The notes: generated by a model not told the origin, from the sequence alone. DNA of 64,000 bases from Nitrospirales bacterium (GCA_012270585.1 JAAXIB010000014.1:89091-153090); one strand, 5' to 3'. Positions 35,708 to 45,996 are shown, counted from the first letter of the stretch. Translations and numbers: made by a program.

Positions 35708-37084
35708 TCATCCGATTGCGTTCTTGACCACTCCGGCCAACTCATCCGCGACTTCTTTGATTTGCGAATGATCCCGTCCCTCGACCATGACCCGTACCAG
35801 CGGCTCGGTTCCGGAATACCGAACCAGGATCCGTCCCGTCCCATTCAGCCGTTCTTCACCAGAACGAATCGCCTGCCGTAATTCGGGAAGAGAGTCCAAG
35901 TCGGGTTTCCGATTCACCCTGACGCCCAACAGGACTTGAGGAACGGCCTCCATGCATTTGGTCAGTTCCGAGACGGGAGACCCGGATCGCTTGACCAGCT
36001 TGAGCATTTGCAGGCCGGAAATCAGCCCGTCACCGGTTGTATTATAGTCGAGAAAAATGACGTGACCCGATTGTTCTCCCCCAAGGTTATAGCCGTCGGC
36101 CAACATTCGCTCGAGGATCGACCGATCTCCAACGGGCGTGCGGACCAGTTTGATCCCGTTTTTTTGCATAGCCAATTCAAACCCGAAATTACTCATGACG
36201 GTGCCGACGACGGTATTGCGGTTGAGCCTGCCACGTCGCTGAAAATCCAAGGCAAACGCGGCCAAGACCTGGTCTCCATGCACCACTTCACCTTCTTCCG
36301 TCACGAACACGGCCCTGTCCGCATCTCCATCCAACGCAATCCCAACGTCACCACGACGCGCGCGAACAACTTCCTGCAGTCGTTCCGGGCAAAGTGCTCC
36401 ATACCCCGCATTGATGTTCGTGCCATCCGGTTTATCCCCGATGACGGACACTTCGGCACCCAATTCCCGCACCACTTTTGGAAAGACCGAATACGCGGCA
36501 CCATGCGCACAGTCGATGACCACCTTCAGCCCCTGGTAATCCATTTCGCGCGGCAAGGACCGTTTCACGAATTCGATATAACGTCCTTCGGCATCGGCGA
36601 TGCGAAACGCCTTTCCGATCTCATCAGCCGTGGGACGAAGATGTTCGATCTCGTTCGACAGGATCAATTCTTCAATGCGCAATTCAAGTTCATCGGGAAG
36701 TTTGAAGCCGTCGTGTGAAAAAAACTTGATCCCGTTATCCTGGTACGGATTGTGGGAAGCCGAAATCATCACCCCGGCATCGGCTCGGAGGCTGCGAGTC
36801 AAAAACGCCACGCCCGGCGAGGGCATCGGCCCGACCAGCAGGACATCGACCCCCATGGAACAAATGCCGGAGATCAACGCCGATTCCAACATGTAGCCGG
36901 AAAGACGGGTGTCTTTGCCGATCACGATTTGATGATGCCCTGCCCGTCCCTTGAATACGTAGGCCACGGCTCTGCCCAACTTCAGCACCGTCTCACTATT
37001 CATGGGCTCCAGATTGGCAACGCCCCTCACCCCGTCGGTTCCGAATAACTTCCGCACCTTGCCTCCTGACACGTTATCTCCCAT
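35708..37084 (-). CDS. glmM: phosphoglucosamine mutase
   Basis: About 458 residues. It converts glucosamine-6-phosphate to glucosamine-1-phosphate for UDP-GlcNAc, peptidoglycan and LPS. KLFGTDGVRGVAN opens the protein. The phosphoserine loop is ISASHNPYQDNGIKFF, the metal loop is ALDGDADRAVF, the sugar-binding loop is GGEQSGHVIF and the phosphate-binding loop is RYSGTEPLVRVM. I prefer the ATG at 37084, which shares one base with the folP stop (TGATG); a TTG one codon upstream is also in frame. Confidence 0.96.
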   Translation of the reverse strand: MGDNVSGGKVRKLFGTDGVRGVANLEPMNSETVLKLGRAVAYVFKGRAGHHQIVIGKDTRLSGYMLESALISGICSMGVDVLLVGPMPSPGVAFLTRSLRADAGVMISASHNPYQDNGIKFFSHDGFKLPDELELRIEELILSNEIEHLRPTADEIGKAFRIADAEGRYIEFVKRSLPREMDYQGLKVVIDCAHGAAYSVFPKVVRELGAEVSVIGDKPDGTNINAGYGALCPERLQEVVRARRGDVGIALDGDADRAVFVTEEGEVVHGDQVLAAFALDFQRRGRLNRNTVVGTVMSNFGFELAMQKNGIKLVRTPVGDRSILERMLADGYNLGGEQSGHVIFLDYNTTGDGLISGLQMLKLVKRSGSPVSELTKCMEAVPQVLLGVRVNRKPDLDSLPELRQAIRSGEERLNGTGRILVRYSGTEPLVRVMVEGRDHSQIKEVADELAGVVKNAIG

Positions 37085-37983
37085 CAAGCCCGGACAATGG
37101 CTTCCGACATTCTCACCACTTCGCGGATCGACCCGACGTCATGGACGCGAACGATCCTGGCCCCACCCAACACCGCAGCCGCCACGGCCGCGGCGGTCCC
37201 CATGACGCGTCGATCGACGGGCTGACCGGTAACCGTCCCGATAAAGGATTTGTTCGACACGCCGACCAGAACGGGACGACCCAACTGCTGAAATGAGCCC
37301 AGCCCTTTCAGTAAGGATAAGTTCTGTTGTGCATTTTTTGCAAACCCGATTCCGGGATCGATCAGAATTTGTTCACGGGCAATTCCGATCTTTTCCGCGT
37401 GTTTTATGCGACTACCCAAATAATCCCGGACTTCATCGACCACGTTGTCGTATTCGCAATACTGCTGCATATCCTGAGGCGTACCTCGCTTATGCATCAG
37501 CACCAGTCCGGCCTTCGTCCGCGCAATCACGTGACCCATTCGAGAATCGTGCTCCAACGCGCTGATGTCGTTGATGAGCACCGCGCCCCAGTCAATCGCG
37601 CGTTCAGCGACCCCGGCCTTGTGGGTATCGACCGACAACGGAACCGTCGCCTGTTTTCCGATAACATCGAGGACCGGTTTCAACCGACGAATTTCCTCCC
37701 GTTCGTCAATCGCCGTCGAACCGGGTCTCGTCGACTCGGCACCGATGTCAACCAGATCCGCCCCTTCACTCACCATCTCTTCAAAATGAGCCAAGGCGTG
37801 TTGAGGGTCAAGAAAGCGCCCGCCGTCGGAAAAGGAATCCGGGGTCACGTTTAAAATGCCCATCACCAGGACGTGATGAGAACAGGGAATCCTGACGTGG
37901 CAGGCTTGCAGGTATGAGGAGTCGGCCTCATCCATGGAGAGCCCAGGGTGGCGACCCCGGCCAAAAACCAGGGCCGGGGTCAT
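37084..37983 (-). CDS. folP: dihydropteroate synthase
   Basis: 299 residues. It joins p-aminobenzoate to the pterin pyrophosphate in folate synthesis. Both signatures are present: MGILNVTPDSFSDGGRF and GADLVDIGAESTRPG. The pABA/pterin pocket is completed by SVDTHKAGVAERAI, LINDISAL, ILIDPGIGFAKN, GVSNKSFIG and RVHDVGSIRE. The start is uncertain: ATG 37983 has no good ribosome site, and an internal ATG at 37935 is possible. Its stop overlaps the glmM start. Confidence 0.95.
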   Translation of the reverse strand: MTPALVFGRGRHPGLSMDEADSSYLQACHVRIPCSHHVLVMGILNVTPDSFSDGGRFLDPQHALAHFEEMVSEGADLVDIGAESTRPGSTAIDEREEIRRLKPVLDVIGKQATVPLSVDTHKAGVAERAIDWGAVLINDISALEHDSRMGHVIARTKAGLVLMHKRGTPQDMQQYCEYDNVVDEVRDYLGSRIKHAEKIGIAREQILIDPGIGFAKNAQQNLSLLKGLGSFQQLGRPVLVGVSNKSFIGTVTGQPVDRRVMGTAAAVAAAVLGGARIVRVHDVGSIREVVRMSEAIVRA

Positions 37984-38096
37984 TTACGGTGAACGGTGGA
38001 GACGTTTACAAACCAAGTACCGATGAAGTAGACCCCGAATACCCAAAGAATTGAATCGGCAGGAATGGTGTGAATCAAGGCCGGAACGTGATTCCG

Positions 38097-39914
38097 TTAC
38101 ACTTGCGCCGGCTCTCGAACAAGGGCGCCTCGATTGATGATTTGATCGATTTCCAAGGAATCCAGGACTTCTTTTTCCAAGAGGGCTTCGGCCAAAGCCC
38201 GCAGGGTATGGATATGTTCCGTGAGCATTCGCTTCGTCCGCTCATAGGCTTCCACGATCAACCTTTTCACTTCATGATCGATTTCCAAGGCCACTTGCTC
38301 ACTAAAATCCCGACGTGTCGTAATTTCCCGACCCAGAAAAATTTCCTCATCCTTCTTGCCGAAGGCCAACGGCCCCAATTTGTCACTCATTCCCCACTCA
38401 CACACCATTTTCCTGGCGAGTTCGGTGGCCCGTTCAATGTCGTTTCCCGCACCGGTGGTGACGTTTTTCAAAATCAATTCTTCGGCCACGCGACCACCCA
38501 ATAAAATCGACAGGGTGTTATAGAGAAATTCCTCGGAATAACTGTGCCGATCATCGATGGGAAGCTGCATGGTCATGCCCATCGCGCGCCCTCTCGGGAT
38601 AATCGTCACTTTGTGGACGGGATCGGCACCCGGCAACAATTTCGCCATGAGGGCGTGGCCCGCCTCATGATAAGCCGTGGTACGCTTTTCATCTTCACTC
38701 AGCACCAGACTCTTGCGTTCCGCCCCCATCATGACTTTATCCTTGGCATTTTCAAAGTCGACGAGTTCCACCAACTTCTTGTCCAATCGAGCAGCCCAGA
38801 GTGCCGCTTCGTTGACGAGGTTTTCCAAATCAGCTCCTGAAAAACCCGGCGTTCCCCTGGCAATCTGCTCGAGGTTCACGTCAGAAGCCACGGGCACCTT
38901 CTTCGTATGGACTTTGAGAATCTCCACGCGCCCACGAACATCGGGACGATTGACCACCACTTGTCGATCGAACCGGCCGGGCCGCAACAAGGCAGGATCA
39001 AGGACGTCGGGACGATTCGTGGCGGCGACAAGAATCACGCCTTCGGTCGTGTCAAACCCATCCATCTCCACGAGCAGTTGATTCAAGGTCTGTTCGCGTT
39101 CGTCGTGGCCCCCGCCTAACCCCGCGCCGCGCAACCGCCCGACGGCATCGATCTCATCAATGAAAATGATACAGGGAGCGTGCTTTTTCCCCTGCTCAAA
39201 CAAATCACGCACGCGAGACGCTCCGACGCCCACGAACATTTCCACGAAATCAGAGCCACTGATGCTGAAGAACGGGACACCCGCTTCTCCGGCAATGGCT
39301 TTCGCCAACAGGGTCTTTCCCGTTCCCGGAGGCCCAACGATCAAGACCCCTTTGGGGATCCGCCCACCCAGTTTTTGAAATTTTTGCGGATCTTTTAAAA
39401 ATTCAATGATTTCAACCACTTCTTCCTTCGCCTCTTCCACGCCGGCCACGTCGGCAAAGGTCACTTTTTTCTTTTCTTCGGTCAGGAGACGCGCACGACT
39501 CTTGCCGAACGAGAGAGCCCGATTCCCGCCGATCTGCATTTGTCGCATCAGGAAAAACCATAATCCGAGAAACAGGATAAACGGTCCCCAGGTCACAAGA
39601 AACGTAATGTACCAGGGACTTTCGTCCGGCGGCTTGGCTTCGATCTGCACTGACTGCTCTCTCAGGGCTTTTACCAAGTCCGGATATTCAACGACATACG
39701 TCCGAATTCGATTCCCATCTTTCAAAATCGCACTGATATGACTGTCCTTCATGGTGACTTTGGAAATCTCTCCCCGTTCGAGATGGGCCATAAAGTCACT
39801 GAAGATCACTTCTTCTTCCGGCGGTTGGGACGGCACGGTGAACAGGTTGAACAGCAGGATCATAAACAGCCCGACCACCACCCAAAAAAGCAAATTTTTG
39901 ACGCGAGAATTCAA
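38097..39914 (-). CDS. ftsH: ATP-dependent zinc metalloprotease FtsH
   Basis: About 605 residues. Two membrane helices ([16 protein letters not shown] and [12 protein letters not shown]) flank a periplasmic domain. The AAA module has Walker A GPPGTGKT, Walker [12 protein letters not shown] and the SRH region [21 protein letters not shown]. The protease has HEAGH. It degrades misfolded membrane proteins and regulators such as LpxC. I chose TTG at 39914: AAAGGAG lies about nine bases upstream and the protein then begins [11 protein letters not shown] like other FtsH proteins. The open frame extends about 32 codons further upstream without support. Confidence 0.95.
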   Translation of the reverse strand: MNSRVKNLLFWVVVGLFMILLFNLFTVPSQPPEEEVIFSDFMAHLERGEISKVTMKDSHISAILKDGNRIRTYVVEYPDLVKALREQSVQIEAKPPDESPWYITFLVTWGPFILFLGLWFFLMRQMQIGGNRALSFGKSRARLLTEEKKKVTFADVAGVEEAKEEVVEIIEFLKDPQKFQKLGGRIPKGVLIVGPPGTGKTLLAKAIAGEAGVPFFSISGSDFVEMFVGVGASRVRDLFEQGKKHAPCIIFIDEIDAVGRLRGAGLGGGHDEREQTLNQLLVEMDGFDTTEGVILVAATNRPDVLDPALLRPGRFDRQVVVNRPDVRGRVEILKVHTKKVPVASDVNLEQIARGTPGFSGADLENLVNEAALWAARLDKKLVELVDFENAKDKVMMGAERKSLVLSEDEKRTTAYHEAGHALMAKLLPGADPVHKVTIIPRGRAMGMTMQLPIDDRHSYSEEFLYNTLSILLGGRVAEELILKNVTTGAGNDIERATELARKMVCEWGMSDKLGPLAFGKKDEEIFLGREITTRRDFSEQVALEIDHEVKRLIVEAYERTKRMLTEHIHTLRALAEALLEKEVLDSLEIDQIINRGALVREPAQV

Positions 39915-40062
39915 GAAAATGCGCTCCTTTTCTCTCTGAAATCTTCCTGGTCGAAACGAAACGGCTGAGAAAACTCCAGAAATATTACCATGGGGATCAC
40001 GCATCTGCAACCGGAGCCCCTTTTAAGCCCCAGGGGCGTTGCGATCATGAACCCGGTATTCC

Positions 40063-41490
40063 TCAGGCCTTTTTCCCGGCCGCACGAATCCGGACGACGG
40101 CAACGTGCGTGGTATCCTCGGTCACTCGAAAGCGATGGTCGGAACGATACCCTCCAACCCACAGAATCCCCTCCGGAGCCACCACGAGAGGCACTTGGCT
40201 TCGGTCGGCCTGGTGAACCTTCACATCCGAGAAAAAATCCTGGATCTTCTTTCGTCGTCCTCCCATCCCATAGGGGCAAAAATAATCACCGGGCCGCCAG
40301 GATCGAATCACCAACTCATGACTGAATCGATCCGCATCCAGGTAGGCCACGGAATCATTTCGCCGGGACGGGATCGTCTTTGTCTTCTTGATCCTGCCTT
40401 CAATGGTCTGGCCCGTGACCGGCCAATGGATCGATCCGGGGAAGGACCAGGTACAGGACACCTCCCTTTGCAAGCGGCTGAGACGGCCTGCGAGAACGTT
40501 CATGAACGTCACCCGGTCATATTCCCTGACGACGTCCAGATCGGCAAAACGACCGGACGAACCCGACGTGCCGTGAACAACGTGTTGCAACAGGGTCTCC
40601 ACGGCCTCGGACCCAAGCGGGCCTGGCTTGTGCCGCAGGGCTCCCACCGTTAAGAGGATCATTCTCCGCTGAATGGGGACGGGAAAGGTTAAAAACCGCG
40701 AACGACTCCACACGATGCTATCCTTCGTGCGGCCGACCTCGACCGATTCCAGCGAGGCCCTTGCAACCTCATCCAAATAATGATGTTCCTCACGCAAAAT
40801 GGCAGCCTGACGGGAAAGAACACTCACCACCCCGGGATTGAACGTCTTCAGCAGGGGAATCAATTCGTGGCGAAGCCGGTTCCGCGTGTACTTCGGGTTT
40901 TCATTACTCGAATCGACGCGAAACCCGCAGCGTTTTTTATCAAGGTATTGCAAAATTTCAGATCGGCTCACCTGCAAAAACGGGCGAATGACACACGGTT
41001 GCCGTTGCGCCGGCATACCCGATAGTCCGGCAAGCCCGGTGCCTCGCAGCATGGACATCAGTACGGTTTCCGCCTGGTCCTCCAGAGTATGCCCGACCGC
41101 GACTTTGGTGCCGCCCCACTCCCTGGCAACCGCCTGCAACTCTGCGTATCTCCTCTCACGCGCAACGGCTTGGACCGACTCCCCTTTTCGTTCCAGGAGG
41201 AGCGGTTTCAGCCTGATCCTCTTCAAAAAAAAAGGAAGGAGCAACTGCCGTGAGAGTTGCTCGACAAACGTCGCGTCATCCAGGGATTCTTCTCCCCGCA
41301 ACCCATGCTCGACGTGAACCACGGCCAAGGCCAGTTTCAGGCGATCCCGCCAAGCAGACAGCACCTGCAAAAGGGCAACGGAATCCGCCCCCCCGGAGAC
41401 GGCAACCACAACCCGGTCTCCGGGATCCAGGAGACCGAGGTGCCTGACGTGTTTCAACAACTTGTGTTCAAAAGCCAACAGGGCGGGCAT
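40063..41490 (-). CDS. tilS: tRNA(Ile)-lysidine synthase
   Basis: About 475 residues. TilS converts C34 of the CAU-anticodon tRNA-Ile to lysidine, which sets AUA decoding. The PP-loop VAVSGGADSVALL is near residue 27. HVEHGLRGEES, VAVGHTLEDQAETVLM, LSGMPAQRQPCVIRPFLQVSR and RVDSSNENPKYTRNRLRHELIP are all family landmarks. A C-terminal TilS-like domain (VIRSWRPGDYFCPYGMGGRRKKIQDFFSD) recognises tRNA. GTG 41499 is an alternative start. It sits between ribF (42-bp gap) and ftsH. Confidence 0.95.
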   Translation of the reverse strand: MPALLAFEHKLLKHVRHLGLLDPGDRVVVAVSGGADSVALLQVLSAWRDRLKLALAVVHVEHGLRGEESLDDATFVEQLSRQLLLPFFLKRIRLKPLLLERKGESVQAVARERRYAELQAVAREWGGTKVAVGHTLEDQAETVLMSMLRGTGLAGLSGMPAQRQPCVIRPFLQVSRSEILQYLDKKRCGFRVDSSNENPKYTRNRLRHELIPLLKTFNPGVVSVLSRQAAILREEHHYLDEVARASLESVEVGRTKDSIVWSRSRFLTFPVPIQRRMILLTVGALRHKPGPLGSEAVETLLQHVVHGTSGSSGRFADLDVVREYDRVTFMNVLAGRLSRLQREVSCTWSFPGSIHWPVTGQTIEGRIKKTKTIPSRRNDSVAYLDADRFSHELVIRSWRPGDYFCPYGMGGRRKKIQDFFSDVKVHQADRSQVPLVVAPEGILWVGGYRSDHRFRVTEDTTHVAVVRIRAAGKKA

Positions 41491-41532
41491 CGTCGCCACC
41501 GGCAGTAATTGACATACGGGGAGAAACCCGAT

Positions 41533-42456
41533 TTATCCGGCAAACACGCGTCGGGCCTGCTGAATGTCCCGAGCGATTCGCTCGGCAAGCTGCCCGGCAT
41601 CTTCAAACCGTTCATCGCCTCGAATGTATTGCAAAAATTGAACTTCAACGGATTGCCCGTACAGGTGACAGTCGGCATCCAGGACATGCACTTCCAGCAA
41701 CCGTTCCCCTTTTCCGAACGTGGGACGCGTCCCAATATAACTCACCGCGGGAAACACCGTATCCTGCCACACCATTTTCGTGGCATAAACCCCGTCCGGG
41801 GGTATCACTCGCTCTTTGTCCGGTCGAAGGTTGGCCGTCCGATAGCCCAATCCCTGCCCGCGACGGGCGCCTTCAATCACCGTACCCTTCAGGGAATACG
41901 GGCGTCCCAGACATTGCATGGCCGTTTCCATCTTTCCCGTTCGGATGAACTGGCGAATCCTGGTCGAACTCACGATGGTTTCCCGGGAACTCACGGATTT
42001 GACGAGATGCACCCGGAAACCGACTTGTCCGGCCAAGTCGCGCAGGGTTTCCGTGTTGCCCGCCCGGCTTTTACCGAAGACAAAATGCTCTCCCACGAAC
42101 AGATCTTTGACGCCCAGCCCGTCCCTCAGGATCGAAAACACAAAATCCTGCGGGCTCAATGCGGCAAACGCTTTGGTGAAATTCAAAACCACGAGGTGCT
42201 CGACGCCTTGCGTCTCGAACCAGGCCAACTTTTCCAAAGGGGACGTCAAGAATTGAAAGGTGGTTCCCGGACTCAACACCAACACCGGATGGGGATCAAA
42301 GGTCAGCACCATCGGCGTTCCCCGTTGTTCACGCGCACATTGAACGACCGAGGCCAGTAATTGTCGATGCCCGATGTGCTGCCCGTCAAAATTGCCGATG
42401 GTCAGCACCGGGTTGGGCGGCAAGGGAAGAGATGGAAGTCCGCGTGAAACCTTCAT
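41533..42456 (-). CDS. ribF: bifunctional riboflavin kinase/FAD synthetase
   Basis: About 307 residues. It makes FMN and then FAD. The FAD synthetase part shows LTIGNFDGQHIGHRQLL and STRIRQFIRTGKMETA (xSSTxxR motif). The kinase part shows GTVIEGARRGQGLGYRTANLRP and the GVYATKM segment. I chose the ATG at 42456 because its ATGA overlaps the hemB stop and the protein then starts like RibF homologues. The frame extends 40 codons further upstream but that stretch is hemB in another frame. Three enzymes in this window (two disulfide reductases and the FAD pathway) depend on this cofactor. Confidence 0.94.
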   Translation of the reverse strand: MKVSRGLPSLPLPPNPVLTIGNFDGQHIGHRQLLASVVQCAREQRGTPMVLTFDPHPVLVLSPGTTFQFLTSPLEKLAWFETQGVEHLVVLNFTKAFAALSPQDFVFSILRDGLGVKDLFVGEHFVFGKSRAGNTETLRDLAGQVGFRVHLVKSVSSRETIVSSTRIRQFIRTGKMETAMQCLGRPYSLKGTVIEGARRGQGLGYRTANLRPDKERVIPPDGVYATKMVWQDTVFPAVSYIGTRPTFGKGERLLEVHVLDADCHLYGQSVEVQFLQYIRGDERFEDAGQLAERIARDIQQARRVFAG

Positions 42457-43436
42457 GGGGTAGCGGCATTCAAGAACCTGGCGGCATCCTTGGCAAAATA
42501 CGTGAGGATGAGGTCGGCACCGGCACGTTTGATGGAAAGCAGCGTTTCCAACGTCACCCTGGACTCGTCCAGCCACCCTTGTTGAACTGCGGCTTTGATC
42601 ATGCTGTATTCACCACTGACTTGAAACGCAGCCACGGGCACGTCCACTTCGGCCCGCGTCCGCGAAATAATATCGAGGTAAGACAGCGCCGGTTTGACCA
42701 TGATCACGTCCGCGCCTTCGTCCACGTCGGCCCGCACTTCACGGACGGCTTCACGGGCATTGGCGGGATCCATTTGATACGAGCACCGATCACCGAACGC
42801 GGGGCTGGAAGAAGCCGCCTCCCTGAACGGGGCATATAGGCAGGACGCATACTTGGCGGCATAAGACATGATGGGCACGCGCTCGAACCCTCCTTGATCC
42901 AATTCGTCACGGATCGCCGCGACGCGCCCGTCCATCATGTCGGAAGGCGCCACCATATCGGCCCCGGCTTCCGCGTGGGTTTTCGCCATCAGGCGCAAAC
43001 AGTCGAGGGTCTCATCGTTCAGAATGCGACCGTCTTTCACGATGCCGCAATGTCCATGGGACGTATATTCATCGATACAGACGTCCGTCACGACAAAAAG
43101 TCCCGGGAGGTGGTCCTTGAGCGCCCGGACGGCCCGTTGAACGATGCCGTTCGGATCATACCCGGACGACCCGCGTTCATCCTTGTGATCGGGGATCCCG
43201 AACAGCATAACTGCCGGGATGCCCAACATGTGAACATCGGTCGCTTCCTTGATCAGACGATCAATGGACCACCGGAATTGGCCGGGCATCGACAGAATGG
43301 CCTCCTGCCGATCCGTCCCTTCCCTCACGAACAAGGGATAAATCAGGTTGCTCGGCGCCAGAACGGTTTCACGAACCATCCGTCGAAGCGGCTCGGATTC
43401 ACGTAGACGCCGCATTCGTTGACGAGGAAATCCCAT
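42453..43436 (-). CDS. hemB: delta-aminolevulinic acid dehydratase (porphobilinogen synthase)
   Basis: About 327 residues. It condenses two 5-aminolevulinates to porphobilinogen. I chose the ATG at 43436 (GGAGAGG upstream; MGFPRQRMRRLRE matches family N-termini) over GTG 43499. Schiff-base lysines lie in MSYAAKYAS and IMVKPALSYLD. The metal-site segment reads DVCIDEYTSHGHCG: the first and third of the usual zinc cysteines are present but the middle one is Asp. The enzyme may therefore use a mixed or Mg-assisted site. The stop overlaps the ribF start by four bases. Confidence 0.95.
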   Translation of the reverse strand: MGFPRQRMRRLRESEPLRRMVRETVLAPSNLIYPLFVREGTDRQEAILSMPGQFRWSIDRLIKEATDVHMLGIPAVMLFGIPDHKDERGSSGYDPNGIVQRAVRALKDHLPGLFVVTDVCIDEYTSHGHCGIVKDGRILNDETLDCLRLMAKTHAEAGADMVAPSDMMDGRVAAIRDELDQGGFERVPIMSYAAKYASCLYAPFREAASSSPAFGDRCSYQMDPANAREAVREVRADVDEGADVIMVKPALSYLDIISRTRAEVDVPVAAFQVSGEYSMIKAAVQQGWLDESRVTLETLLSIKRAGADLILTYFAKDAARFLNAATP

Positions 43437-43523
43437 CACCTCTCCAATGGCCGAACGCGTGAGCGTTTCCCGGGCTTCCGATTCATCAAGCGAGACCACC
43501 GCCGTGGCATCACAACACCACGA

Positions 43524-43916
43524 TTATTTCCTGGGGAGATTCGTCAAAAACACAACCAGATCCCGCACGGAGATCATCCCAACGAGTTCCCCGCCTCGCG
43601 AGACGCCCAAATGCCGGACGTGTTCTTTGGCCATCAGGTCGTTGGCATCCAGCAGCGTCTTGTTCTCATCAATTTTCAGAACGGGCGCCGACATGATTTG
43701 TTCGACGGGCGTCCGTTCCGAATCCAATCCCGCCGCCACCAACCGCCGGACGAGATCCGTATCGGTCAAAATCCCGATGACCTCCTGATCCCGGGAGACA
43801 AACACGCTGCCGATACCATTATCCTTCATGATTTCCGCCGCTCTCCGGACACTGGTGTCACGGTCAACGGCAACAAATTTTTCAGCGGGGACCATAAATG
43901 ATTTCACTGGAACCAT
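43524..43916 (-). CDS. two-CBS-domain protein (intact copy)
   Basis: 130 residues made of two CBS domains: MVPAEKFVAVDRDTSVRRAA...GILTDTDLVRRL and MSAPVLKIDENKTLLDAND...GMISVRDLVVFL. CBS pairs bind adenine nucleotides or SAM and act as sensors. The start has AAGGAG eight bases upstream. It lies between cobA/hemD and hemB in the haem block, suggesting control of haem or cofactor supply by nucleotide or SAM levels (inference). A decayed paralogue is at 45550-45996. Confidence 0.9.
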   Translation of the reverse strand: MVPVKSFMVPAEKFVAVDRDTSVRRAAEIMKDNGIGSVFVSRDQEVIGILTDTDLVRRLVAAGLDSERTPVEQIMSAPVLKIDENKTLLDANDLMAKEHVRHLGVSRGGELVGMISVRDLVVFLTNLPRK

Positions 43917-44001
43917 AAAATTCTCCTTGGATTAGCACGCGTCGTTAAACATAAAACACCCCTCGTCCACGGGTCACGGGCTTTCGACCATTCATGTGCC
44001 G

Positions 44002-45549
44002 TTAAGAGGGCACCTCGTGCCGGACGTAGTCGATCAGCGACTGGACCAACGACGGAATCGTATTCTGAGCAGCCATGACGTGCACGTCCAACCCCATTTC
44101 CCGGATGGTTTGCGCCGTAATCGGTCCGATACTCGCAATAATCGTTCCATTCAGATGATTCTTCACGTCACGGGCTCCCTCAAAGAGCTGAAAAAAGTTC
44201 CGAACGGTGGATGAACTTGCAAACGTGACGACGTCGATCAAGTGATCACGAAACAGTTGCTGAATGCGTTCCCGTTCGATCGCCGGCGCCACGGTCTTGT
44301 AGACTTTCACGACTCGCACAAAAGCCCCCAATCGTTCCAACTCGTCCGGCAGGATCTCACGGGCTTGTGCCGCCCGGGCGAGCAACACCCGTTGACCGGA
44401 CACACCGGCTCGCTTGAGCACTTCGATGAGCCCTTCGGCCTGGTACGTTTCCGGCACCAGGTCGGCGTCAATGCCGAACCGACTTACCTCCTCGGCCGTC
44501 CGGGGTCCGATACAACAGACCTGTAACCCTGCCAACGCTCTCGTGTCACGACCACGGTGCCACAGACGTTGCATAAATGCCTTTACCCCATTGACGCTGG
44601 TCAACACAAGCCATTGATAGGTGGCAAGTTGCTCGATAGCTTCATCGACTTCCGCCCAATCGTCAGGGGGAGCGATGTCGATGGTCGGACATTCAATCGG
44701 TTCTCCGCCTCGAGCCCGGATAAGACTTGACAATTCCGATGCCTGGGCTTTGGCGCGCGTCACGAGCACCCGCTTCCCGAACAAGGGTTGCGTCTCAAAC
44801 CAGTTGAGTTGTTCGCGCAACCGGACGACTTCCCCGACCACCACCACCGTCGGTGGGCGAATATCGGCAGATTTCGCACGATCGACAATATCCCGCAAGG
44901 TTCCAATCACCGTGCGTTGTTTGGGATAGGTCCCCCACCGAATCAGCGCCACGGGGGTATCCACGGATTTCCCTTCCTCGACCAACCGGGAGACGATCAT
45001 GGCTAAATTTTTGACGCCCATCAAAAACACCAGCGTCCCCTCCGCGGCGGCGAATCGTGGCCACTCCAACACCGTCTCTTCCTTAGTCGGATCTTCATGA
45101 CCCGTGATAAAGGCTACGGTCGACGCCAGGGTTCGATGCGTGACGGGAATTCCCGCATACGCGGGCACCGCGACCGCCGAGGTCACACCCGGCACCACTT
45201 CAAAGGGGATCCGGTGTTCAACGATCCATTCGGCTTCTTCCCCGCCCCGTCCGAACACGAAAGGGTCTCCGCCCTTCAACCGGACCACGCACTTCCCTTC
45301 ACGAACCTTCTGCAACATCAATTGATTGATTTCGTCCTGAGGCCGATAGGTCCCACACCCGCGCCGTCCCACGTAAATCCGCTCCGCCTCGGAGGAGACG
45401 TAATCCAACAACGCAGGATTGACAAGGTGATCGTACAACACGACGTCCGCTTCCTGAAGACAGGCTTTGCCGCGAAGCGTCAGGAGACCGGGATCCCCAG
45501 GACCCGCCCCTACCAGGTAGACTTTTCCCGAAAATCGATGCTCGGCCAT
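44002..45549 (-). CDS. cobA-hemD: uroporphyrinogen-III C-methyltransferase/uroporphyrinogen-III synthase fusion
   Basis: 515 residues, two enzymes in one chain. Residues 1-250 are SUMT/CobA, which methylates uroporphyrinogen III with SAM on the way to sirohaem and cobalamin: VYLVGAGPGDPGLLTLRG, YDHLVNPALL, RLKGGDPFVFGRGGEEAEW, PVTHRTLASTVAFITGH. Residues 260-515 are HemD, which closes the tetrapyrrole ring (RVLVTRAKAQASEL, LVLTSVNGVKAFM, FASSSTVRNFF). The ATG at 45549 follows directly on the stop of the decayed CBS gene. Confidence 0.95.
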   Translation of the reverse strand: MAEHRFSGKVYLVGAGPGDPGLLTLRGKACLQEADVVLYDHLVNPALLDYVSSEAERIYVGRRGCGTYRPQDEINQLMLQKVREGKCVVRLKGGDPFVFGRGGEEAEWIVEHRIPFEVVPGVTSAVAVPAYAGIPVTHRTLASTVAFITGHEDPTKEETVLEWPRFAAAEGTLVFLMGVKNLAMIVSRLVEEGKSVDTPVALIRWGTYPKQRTVIGTLRDIVDRAKSADIRPPTVVVVGEVVRLREQLNWFETQPLFGKRVLVTRAKAQASELSSLIRARGGEPIECPTIDIAPPDDWAEVDEAIEQLATYQWLVLTSVNGVKAFMQRLWHRGRDTRALAGLQVCCIGPRTAEEVSRFGIDADLVPETYQAEGLIEVLKRAGVSGQRVLLARAAQAREILPDELERLGAFVRVVKVYKTVAPAIERERIQQLFRDHLIDVVTFASSSTVRNFFQLFEGARDVKNHLNGTIIASIGPITAQTIREMGLDVHVMAAQNTIPSLVQSLIDYVRHEVPS

Positions 45550-45996
45550 TTACGCGCGTCCATAGATTTGAGCTAAAATATGCTCTCCCCCCATGCCCGT
45601 GATCCATTTCCTGGGGATATTCGCCACAGACACGACCAAGTCGCTCACGGAAATCATCCCAACCAGTTCCCCGTCCCGCGAGACGCCCAAATGCCGGATG
45701 CGTTTCTTGGCCATCAGATCACTGGCATCCAGGAGCCCCTTGTTCTCATCAATTTTCAAAATGGGTGCCGACATGATTTATTCGACGGGCGTTTGGTCCG
45801 CATCCAATCCTACCGCCACCAACCGCCGGACGAAATCCGTCTCGGTCAAAATCCCGATGATCTCCTTATCCCTGGCAACAAATACGCTGCCGATACGCCT
45901 GTCCCTCATGATTTCCGACACCCTCCGGACACTGGTCGCACGATCAACGACAACAAATTTTTCAGCGGGGACCATAAACGATTTCACCGGAACCAT
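45550..45996 (-). pseudogene. decayed CBS-domain gene with nonsense codon and hemC-like tail
   Basis: The frame from the ATG at 45996 (AAGGAA upstream) is a clear paralogue of the CBS gene at 43524-43916. It is interrupted by TAA at 45778-45780 where the intact copy has CAA (TPVE-stop-IMSAPILKIDEN versus TPVEQIMSAPVLKIDEN), a single C-to-T change. After the second CBS domain the frame carries 17 extra codons ending GGEHILAQIYGRA. This resembles the HemC C-terminus GGKQILDQIYGRV, and the DNA similarity extends to the neighbouring bases. Two half-proteins could be made, because an ATG follows the stop, so full loss of function is not certain. Confidence 0.85.
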
